Assembly (NCBI GenBank): GCA_030430975.1 | Contig: JAUIKB010000471.1 | Coordinates: 1-5,323, forward strand | Direction of reading: 5' to 3' | DNA: 5,323 bases | Source: Polyangia bacterium | Lineage (GTDB): Bacteria; Myxococcota_A; Polyangia; Polyangiales; Polyangiaceae | In this document: positions 1 through 4,548 of the stretch, piece after piece | Numbering within the stretch: the first letter of the stretch is position 1 | How the letters are laid out: each line of letters starts with the position of its first letter | Program-made: the position numbers and the translations under genes | Notes under the pieces: model-generated | The model's database searches: none | Seen by the model: the letters and a program-made list of their open reading frames with translations, nothing else | What the model was told of the DNA's origin: nothing

Positions 1-1398
1 AGCGCGAGGCATTTCTTGGACCTGATGGCCTGTGGTGCGTCTTCCCGTGGGTCGCTGCTGCCTGAGGCCTGCTTTGGAATGGCTTTCTTCAAAGGAGATG
101 CAGCGATGATGCGGATCTTGCTCGTGCGACACGGTGAATCCCTTGGCAATGTCGATCCAGTGACCCACCAGCGGATGGCGGATCATGCGATCCCGCTGTC
201 CACCCGCGGCGAGCGACAGGCCCGGGAAGCCGGGCGTCAGATCGCTGCCGACACGGCTGAACCCGATGTCTTGATTCATGGACCCGTTGTAGGAGTCCTG
301 GCCTTTCTGTGCCGGGTCTTGATGAGCGTTGAACGTCAGCTTCCACCCGTCGGGCGCGAGAGCCGCACCGCCGAGCTCTCCGGCGACGCTGCCGTTGCAG
401 CCGGCGGCCACATCCATGACCTTTTTCTTGTTGTGGTTCAGATAGATGCCACCGATCGCCTGGGTCGAGAAGTCGCCGGACGTGCCGGGAAAGCAGTCGG
501 TGACACATGCCGGTAGGAACTTGTTCACGCCCGGATTGAAGCGCAGCAGGTTGCTCATGCTGTGCGAACAGCCCCACTTCCAGCCGGTGCTCTCGGCGCC
601 GGCGTCTGCTGAGATCCACTTTAGCGTATCGCCCTCGTGGCCGGTGTTCGAATGTACGTGGTAATAGGCTCCGTACTTGCCACCGCCGTATTCGAGGCGG
701 CTCTCGCCGATGCCGAAGTCGTCCGGCTTGTTGTCGTTGTTGGTCAGCTCGGTGGGGTTCGACCACATCGCGCTGCCCGAGGTGTCGTAACGTTGCACGA
801 AGATTCGATCGCCCTGGTCATCCCACAACAACGCCGCAAAATGCCCGTCGGGCTCCGCGGCCAGGCCACGGACTTCGTAGTTACCTAGGTCGTAGGTATC
901 GACGAGTGCGTCGGACGCATCGAGTCGCACGACGTGGGTCTTGGGCGCGTTTCCGGAACCGCTCGTATACGCGACGAGCGTGCCGCAGCCCGCGAGCGGA
1001 ACCGTGAACACGGGCGCTACACGCAGATTGCCGCGGCCCCAGATGCGCCAGTTGCTAACGCCGGCCTTCACACCCGCACCCACCGTGACGCTTGCGCTTG
1101 AAATCCGATCGACGAGCGCCGTGCCGGGACCCGCACCCTGGCCACCCATGCCCGCCGCACTGCCCTGTCCGCCGCTGCCCGCCGCGTTGCCTTGCCCGCC
1201 CTGACCCGCGTTGGCTTGGCCGCCGGTGCCGGCCCCCGCGTCTTGGCCCTTGGTACCCCCGGCGTTGCCGCCGCCGCCGCCAGTGCCGCCGTTGTTGCTC
1301 ACGTCGCCGTCACCGCATGCGACGACCGCCGAGCTAAGGGCTGCTAGCCACAGCATCGAGTAAACGGTGCGGCGTTGAGGCGATGTGCGTTCTTCCAT
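1..1398 (-). CDS. Secreted lipoprotein with Gly-rich tether, C-terminus lost at the junction
   Basis: Translation from ATG at 1396-1398 gives a lipoprotein signal: basic n-region (residues 4-10), hydrophobic core LWLAALSSAVVA and lipobox V-V-A-C with Cys28. Gly29 at +2 gives no inner-membrane retention signal, so an outer-membrane location is likely. Residues 36-93 are a Gly/Ala/Gln/Asn-rich tether. Residues 95-390 form a globular body with short strand-like repeats (LVAYTSGSG, HVVRLDASDALVDTYDLG, FAALLWDDQGDRIFVQRYDTSG), suggesting a beta-propeller-like fold. It has five cysteines (138, 277, 298, 302, 334), four of them clustered. Function is unrecognised; it resembles uncharacterised Myxococcota lipoproteins. 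The frame is open to base 1, but beyond about residue 390 (base 229) it is antisense to the phosphatase start, so the true C-terminus is missing. No Shine-Dalgarno precedes the ATG; a promoter-like pair sits directly upstream. Met15 is an unlikely alternative start because it removes the n-region. Confidence 0.75.
   Translation of the reverse strand, partial: MEERTSPQRRTVYSMLWLAALSSAVVACGDGDVSNNGGTGGGGGNAGGTKGQDAGAGTGGQANAGQGGQGNAAGSGGQGSAAGMGGQGAGPGTALVDRISSASVTVGAGVKAGVSNWRIWGRGNLRVAPVFTVPLAGCGTLVAYTSGSGNAPKTHVVRLDASDALVDTYDLGNYEVRGLAAEPDGHFAALLWDDQGDRIFVQRYDTSGSAMWSNPTELTNNDNKPDDFGIGESRLEYGGGKYGAYYHVHSNTGHEGDTLKWISADAGAESTGWKWGCSHSMSNLLRFNPGVNKFLPACVTDCFPGTSGDFSTQAIGGIYLNHNKKKVMDVAAGCNGSVAGELGGAALAPDGWKLTFNAHQDPAQKGQDSYNGSMNQDIGFSRVGSDLTPGFPGLSLAAGGQRDRMIRHPLVGHWIDIAKGFTVSHEQDPHHRCISFEESHSKAGLRQQRPTGRRTTGHQVQEMPRA
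91..97 (+). promoter_or_regulatory. Ribosome binding site of the phosphatase fragment
   Basis: AAAGGAG lies 8 nt before the ATG at 106 (a second ATG follows at 109). It is the clearest Shine-Dalgarno sequence in the window. It fixes the phosphatase start at 106 or 109 rather than the in-frame upstream ATGs at 16, 25 or 79, which would add residues unlike the family. Confidence 0.75.
106..516 (+). pseudogene. Histidine phosphatase family protein, N-terminal fragment joined to foreign sequence
   Basis: The first 45-50 residues are a typical start of the histidine phosphatase (phosphoglycerate-mutase-like) superfamily. After Met-Met comes the strand RILLV, then the catalytic R-H-G-E-S motif (residues 8-12, with His9 as the phospho-acceptor), then GNVD and a conserved HAIPLSTRGERQAREAG stretch that leads into helix 1. 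From about base 240-250 the frame stays open to a stop at 514-516, but its product no longer looks like the family. It is the antisense of the lipoprotein gene on the other strand. The expected second catalytic His and the rest of an approximately 200-residue domain are absent, so the product cannot be a working phosphatase. The genuine part spans roughly 106-250. It could be a real pseudogene at a rearrangement breakpoint or an assembly artefact. Family assignment is firm; substrate is unknown. Confidence 0.75.
229..252. other. Junction between phosphatase and inverted lipoprotein gene
   Basis: Plus-strand codons up to about here read as a normal phosphatase N-terminus (EAGRQIA). Minus-strand codons down to about here read as a normal lipoprotein body (DIGFSRVGSDLTPG). 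The two plausible readings overlap over roughly these bases, so the exact joint cannot be placed more finely. Both genes lose their C-terminal portions at this point. An inversion or deletion breakpoint or a k-mer-driven assembly chimera would both look like this. Confidence 0.55.
1120..1224 (-). repeat. In-frame 27-bp tandem repeats encoding a GGQG(N/S)AAGx tether
   Basis: Within the lipoprotein gene, residues 59-93 read as four imperfect units: GGQANAGQ, GGQGNAAGS, GGQGSAAGM and GGQGAGPGT. The three full units are 9 codons (27 bp) and the first is one codon shorter. The tract directly follows a Gly5 run (residues 40-44). It makes a flexible, uncharged spacer between the lipidated Cys28 and the folded body. 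Such coding repeats commonly vary in copy number. Confidence 0.7.
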
Positions 1399-1500
1399 GT
1401 TGCGAGTGTACGCGCAGCCGCACCGCCCGCCAATTGTGGAGCCGTGTGCGGCGCCCTCACGTGCGTCGCCTACATGCGGCTACATCGTCACTACGGTCGG
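1399..1500 (-). other. Spacer between dehydrogenase and lipoprotein genes
   Basis: These 102 bp separate two genes on the same strand. The left third holds the lipoprotein promoter candidate. Near the dehydrogenase stop (TAG, 1503-1501) there is an imperfect repetition of CTACATG/CTACATC/CTACTC (about 1470-1507), with no clear hairpin plus T-tract, so I do not call a terminator. The spacer and internal promoter candidate suggest the two genes are not a tight operon. Confidence 0.4.
1405..1433 (-). promoter_or_regulatory. Candidate sigma-70-like promoter of the lipoprotein gene
   Basis: On the minus strand TTGGCG (1433-1428) and TACACT (1410-1405) are separated by exactly 17 bp. Each matches the sigma-70 consensus at four of six positions. 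The predicted transcription start, about 7 nt past the -10, falls on or next to the A of the ATG at 1398. That would make the mRNA leaderless, in keeping with the absence of a Shine-Dalgarno sequence. Pattern-based only. Confidence 0.35.
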
Positions 1501-2763
1501 CTACTCGGTTAGTGCAAGCACGTGACCCTTGGCGTAGTCCGCGAGGTAGACGTTGCCGTCGGCGTCGCGCCCGAAAGTCGAGATCAGGTAAGGGTAGCGT
1601 CCGAGGATTTTCGCGCTGGCGCTGCTGGCGGGCGCGGCGTCTCGTGGCGGCACGGTCAGCGCCCAGATACGGCCATCGGTGAAGTCGCCGAATACGTACT
1701 TGCCCTTGAGGCTGGGCGCACGGTCGCCGGTGACGACGTAGCCGCCAGTGATGCTCTTGCCAAGCTCGTGGCCGTATTCGTAGATCGGATCGATCAGTCC
1801 GTCGGTGGCGCAGTCCTTCTTCGGTTCGAAGCAGTGACGGCCCTCGCGGACCTTCCAGCCCATGTTCGCTCCGCGCGTGACGATCGAGACTTCTTCCCAG
1901 TCGTTTTGGCCGACGTCCGCGACGATCAGCCGCCCGTCGGGGGCGAAGCTATACCGCCACGGGTTGCGTAGTCCGTACGCCCATATCTCTGGTCGCGCGC
2001 CGTCGCGACCTACGAAAGGGTTGTCGGCGGGGATTGTGTACGGGGCATCCGCCGACGGCTTGACGTCGACGCGCAGCATCGACCCGAGCAGCGTCGAGAG
2101 GTTCTGTCCATTGCCGTGCGGGTCGTCACGCCACCCGCCGTCGCCCAGGCCGATGTAAAGGTACCCGTCCGGTCCAAACACCAGCTGACCGGCGTCGTGG
2201 TTCTGGTAGGGCTGGTCGACCTCGAGCAGCTTTCGCTTCAACGTCGCCTGCTGCTTGCCCAGCCGGTCGAGGGGTAGGTGATACTCCGCGATGACGGTGC
2301 GCTCTGCGCCGTCTTTGGGGTTGTAGTTCAGGTACAACAGGCCGTTCGACGCGTAGTTCGGATGCAGTGCGAGTCCGAGTAGGCCGAGTTCGGACGCGAC
2401 CCGCACTTCGAGGGACACGACGACGGGTGCCGACGTTGCGTCGCTGGGCTTCGCGTGTGGCTCGGGCACGGTTAGCAGCTTGGCCGTTCCGGATTTTTCC
2501 AGAACGATAGCCCGTCGCTTGTCGCCCGGCACAAATTGGATGTCGGTGGGCTCGCTCAAGCCCTTCACGACGCGTACCCAACGTGGCTTGCCCGGGGGGA
2601 CCGCCGGCGCGCTGACGGCTGGCGCAGCGTAAGGCTTGTCGAAGTACGAGACCAACCAGCGTCGGATCGGTTTCAGCGCCACCAAGATAACCGTGGTGAC
2701 CACTAGCGCGGCTGCAGCCGTCCACTTCAGCCAGGCGCGTCTGCGCTGCGGCGCGTCGCTCAT
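1501..2763 (-). CDS. PQQ-dependent glucose/sorbosone dehydrogenase family protein, membrane-anchored
   Basis: This complete 420-residue protein oxidises a sugar or other alcohol/aldehyde with pyrroloquinoline quinone, if it follows its family (GSDH, six-bladed beta-propeller). Family motifs occur in order: GLSEPTDIQFVPG (68-80), ELGLLGLALHPNY (125-137), NHDAGQLVFGPDGYLYIGLGDGG (188-210), with His189 the expected catalytic base, LGSMLRVDV (226-234), ADNPFVG (246-252), EIWAYGLRNPWRYSF (259-273), with Arg266 the expected PQQ-contacting residue, DVGQNDWEEV (283-292) and NMGWKVREG (300-308). Cys311 and Cys318 are the only cysteines and could pair. The N-terminus (RRRAWLKW, then a hydrophobic helix at about 13-30) has no obvious cleavage site. 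It is followed by KPIRRW and a Pro/Ala linker (46-60), so the propeller is probably tethered on the periplasmic side. ATG at 2763 gives the whole anchor; no Shine-Dalgarno is visible. It is divergent from the membrane protein at 2821. Substrate is unknown. Confidence 0.9.
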   Translation of the reverse strand: MSDAPQRRRAWLKWTAAAALVVTTVILVALKPIRRWLVSYFDKPYAAPAVSAPAVPPGKPRWVRVVKGLSEPTDIQFVPGDKRRAIVLEKSGTAKLLTVPEPHAKPSDATSAPVVVSLEVRVASELGLLGLALHPNYASNGLLYLNYNPKDGAERTVIAEYHLPLDRLGKQQATLKRKLLEVDQPYQNHDAGQLVFGPDGYLYIGLGDGGWRDDPHGNGQNLSTLLGSMLRVDVKPSADAPYTIPADNPFVGRDGARPEIWAYGLRNPWRYSFAPDGRLIVADVGQNDWEEVSIVTRGANMGWKVREGRHCFEPKKDCATDGLIDPIYEYGHELGKSITGGYVVTGDRAPSLKGKYVFGDFTDGRIWALTVPPRDAAPASSASAKILGRYPYLISTFGRDADGNVYLADYAKGHVLALTE

Positions 2764-2782
2764 GGCGCAGACTGTGGCACGA

Positions 2783-2811
2783 TTGCGACCCGCGATGGGG
2801 CGCTCTATGCT
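2783..2811 (+). promoter_or_regulatory. Candidate promoter of the membrane protein-oxygenase operon
   Basis: TTGCGA (2783-2788) and TATGCT (2806-2811) are spaced by exactly 17 bp, each matching the sigma-70 consensus at four of six positions. The predicted start of transcription is near 2818, 2-3 nt before the ATG at 2821. The message would be effectively leaderless, matching the lack of any Shine-Dalgarno sequence (the preceding bases are GGCGCCCGC). It lies in the 57-bp spacer shared with the divergent dehydrogenase gene. Pattern-based only. Confidence 0.4.
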
Positions 2812-2820
2812 GGCGCCCGC

Positions 2821-3234
2821 ATGTACCCGCCGCCTAGCTATTACGACACGCCTAACGAAGGCGACAGCGCACCGGTTTGGCCTTGGTACTGCGCGTACGT
2901 GGCGTCGATGGCGCTCTTATACGTGTTCGTGACGGGCTACGGCGTGTTCCTTCTCGCGATGGCCGCCGGCGCTTTTGGCTCCGGCTTTGGCCGCATACCG
3001 CCGGGCGAGGAAGTCATTATCATCGTCTACGGCGTGTTGATGCTGGTGGTCGGGGGCGTGTTCCTCGTCGCGTATGGCGTCGCGCCGTTCTTGCCGAAAA
3101 AGCCGTGGAGTTGGATCTACCATATGATCTTGATCTGCATCGGGTTCACCAGCGCCTGCTGCATGCCGTTCTCGGGCATCCTGATGTTCTACTGGCTGAA
3201 GCCCGAGACAAAGCGCATGTTCGGCCGTAAGTAA
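2821..3234 (+). CDS. Small three-helix membrane protein, conserved hypothetical
   Basis: This 137-residue integral membrane protein has a short Pro/Tyr-rich polar N-terminus (MYPPPSYYDTPNEG). Three hydrophobic segments follow at about 22-50, 64-90 and 98-126. A PKKPWSWIY loop (92-100) precedes the third helix, which carries a Cys-Cys pair at 113-114. The tail is WLKPETKRMFGRK (125-137), basic and probably cytoplasmic. The tail and the P-W-x-W motif before helix 3 resemble a group of uncharacterised small membrane proteins in Myxococcota and Planctomycetes; this is from memory and the family has no assigned function. No catalytic motif is visible. The stop at 3232-3234 is 3 nt before the GTG of the oxygenase gene, so the two are almost certainly one transcript. 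ATG at 2821 is the only start that keeps the polar N-terminus. Confidence 0.8.
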   Translation: MYPPPSYYDTPNEGDSAPVWPWYCAYVASMALLYVFVTGYGVFLLAMAAGAFGSGFGRIPPGEEVIIIVYGVLMLVVGGVFLVAYGVAPFLPKKPWSWIYHMILICIGFTSACCMPFSGILMFYWLKPETKRMFGRK

Positions 3235-3237
3235 TCC

Positions 3238-4443
3238 GTGATGATTGTCGACCGCAGTGCACTTCGCCGACTCCCGCGACTCGAAGCGATCCGCTACACC
3301 CAGGAGCTGAGTGAACAGCGCCTGCAGGCTCAGCGCTCGGTGACGGATCCGGTCGCCGATCGAGTGATCGCTGAGCTACGCAAGACGCAGCCGATCCGCG
3401 ACATTGACGCGATGCTCAAGACCGTCCGCGCCCGCGCGGCATCGGAGGGCGGCGTGTACGCTGAGTTCGTTGCGGCTTGCGATGACGTTCCCGAATGGGC
3501 CGACTTCGATCAAATGCGCTCCGGGCAACGGCTGATCGCGAGCTACGGACCGTTCGTCGGCTTAAGCCTGTTAACCGGCAGTTTGGTTGGGGGCTACGTC
3601 TTCAAGAAGATGTCGATGGTCACCGCTCTCACTGGGCGGCTCGGTGTGCCCGGAGACATCAGCCGGCGCCTTCAAGAAACGGCTGCGCTGGTTTTCTATA
3701 TGTCATTTGAAGGGGAGGTCGAACCGGGGGGGCAAGGTCACGACATCCTCGTCCGGGTGCGGCTGCTTCACGGTGCGATACGGCAGTGGATGGCCGACTC
3801 CGGCAGATGGGACGACGACTGGGACCGACCCATCAACCAGGAGGACTTGGCGATCACCCTGTCGCTGTTCAGCTACTGGAACATCCAGAGCCTGGTGCGC
3901 ATGGGCATCCAGCTAACGGACGAGCAGATCGCATCCCACCACCTACTATGGCGCTGGGCGGGACACGTGCTCGGCATTCAGGACGACCTGCTGACCGCGA
4001 CGTTCGATGAAGAGGCCGCCCAGTACCCACTGATGTTGAAGCATCAGGCGCGCCCGCTCGAGTGCTCGTCCTACGCCAAGACGATTCTGGACGAGGTCGC
4101 TTCGGGCGCGCGCCGCGTGCCGAAGGCGACGGCGCGACGGTTCTTGCACCAAGTGACGTTGTATCTGATCGGCGACGAGCTGGCAGCCGGCCTGGAGATC
4201 AAACCGCAGCCGCGGTACTGGGGCGTTCCTGCGCTGAGACTGGCGGGCTGGCTTTGGAGCACGGTCCACAACCGTGTGCCTGGCGGCGAAGCGTTTCTTT
4301 ACCGGGGCGGTTCGAAGAAGTTCCGTGAAGGTCTCAAAGCGTCGAACAAGTCCGCTCCGATTCGCTACGGCGTGAAGATGCACGACCCGCAGAAGCTGCG
4401 CGATCTGTACAGCGCGCACCTGCGAACCCAGGCCACCGGTTGA
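3238..4443 (+). CDS. Oxygenase MpaB / latex-clearing protein family (DUF2236) haem enzyme
   Basis: This 401-residue protein (400 if it starts at ATG 3241) belongs to the ER-bound oxygenase MpaB / rubber oxygenase catalytic domain family (PF09995). Known members are b-type haem oxygenases that cleave C=C bonds in isoprenoid chains. Visible family features are SVTDPVADRVIAEL (34-47), PEWADFDQMRSGQ (85-97), RLQET (144-148), VRVRLLHGAIRQWM (172-185), RPINQEDLAITLSLFS (197-212) and LWRWAGHVLGI (237-247). His178 is the expected axial haem ligand. Arg144, Thr148 and His178 have the same spacing as Arg164, Thr168 and His198 of the Streptomyces K30 latex-clearing protein, supporting a working haem pocket. 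Lys167 of that protein corresponds to Glu147 here. No signal peptide or clear membrane helix is seen. The gene is translationally coupled to the membrane protein 3 nt upstream; GTG 3238 and ATG 3241 are both possible starts with no Shine-Dalgarno. Substrate is unknown. Confidence 0.88.
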   Translation: MMIVDRSALRRLPRLEAIRYTQELSEQRLQAQRSVTDPVADRVIAELRKTQPIRDIDAMLKTVRARAASEGGVYAEFVAACDDVPEWADFDQMRSGQRLIASYGPFVGLSLLTGSLVGGYVFKKMSMVTALTGRLGVPGDISRRLQETAALVFYMSFEGEVEPGGQGHDILVRVRLLHGAIRQWMADSGRWDDDWDRPINQEDLAITLSLFSYWNIQSLVRMGIQLTDEQIASHHLLWRWAGHVLGIQDDLLTATFDEEAAQYPLMLKHQARPLECSSYAKTILDEVASGARRVPKATARRFLHQVTLYLIGDELAAGLEIKPQPRYWGVPALRLAGWLWSTVHNRVPGGEAFLYRGGSKKFREGLKASNKSAPIRYGVKMHDPQKLRDLYSAHLRTQATG

Positions 4444-4470
4444 GCGTGCGGTGACGGCGGTCGACGGTAG

Positions 4471-4500
4471 CTGACCGTGTCCGTAACTGACCGTGTCCGT
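4471..4500 (+). repeat. Perfect tandem direct repeat upstream of the DHS-like gene, possible operator
   Basis: CTGACCGTGTCCGT occurs at 4471-4484 and again, identically, at 4487-4500, with AA between (period 16 bp). The second copy ends 2 bp before the candidate -35 box at 4503. The first copy also supplies the right arm of ACGGT-N5-ACCGT (4464-4478). It lies in non-coding DNA between two genes, so coding constraint cannot explain it. A pair of binding sites for a transcription factor is the natural reading; no regulator is identified. Confidence 0.55.
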
Positions 4501-4502
4501 GG

Positions 4503-4531
4503 TTGAAAGGGACGGCGGCGCTGTCTAAGGT
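4503..4531 (+). promoter_or_regulatory. Candidate promoter of the DHS-like gene
   Basis: TTGAAA (4503-4508, five of six consensus positions) and TAAGGT (4526-4531, weak but with T, A and final T kept) are spaced by exactly 17 bp. The start of transcription would be near 4538, leaving a leader of about 11 nt that begins with AGAGAG (4539-4544), a weak ribosome site only 4 nt from the ATG. It gives the gene transcription independent of the oxygenase upstream. Confidence 0.4.
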
Positions 4532-4548
4532 GCGCTTCAGAGAGTCGG

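Noticed and set aside
3..65. Possible C-terminal tail of an upstream plus-strand gene (reads REAFLGPDGLWCVFPWVAAA then TGA, 41 bp before the phosphatase ATG).
   Set aside because: Twenty codons ending plausibly just before the next gene, but too short to recognise or to separate from chance, and on the uncertain side of the junction.
89..766. Long minus-strand open frame of 225 codons.
   Set aside because: Product is a low-complexity Arg-rich string with no motif; it is an out-of-frame shadow of the lipoprotein gene.
1522..1971. Plus-strand open frame of 149 codons inside the dehydrogenase gene.
   Set aside because: Antisense to a gene with strong family motifs; typical of GC-rich coding DNA where stops are rare on the opposite strand.
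3946..4419. Minus-strand open frame of 157 codons under the oxygenase gene.
   Set aside because: No recognisable motif and fully covered by the conserved oxygenase frame; treated as a shadow.
4444..4470. Terminator after the oxygenase gene.
   Set aside because: ACGGT-N5-ACCGT at 4464-4478 can pair, but the stem is short and no T-run follows; better read as part of the repeat region.
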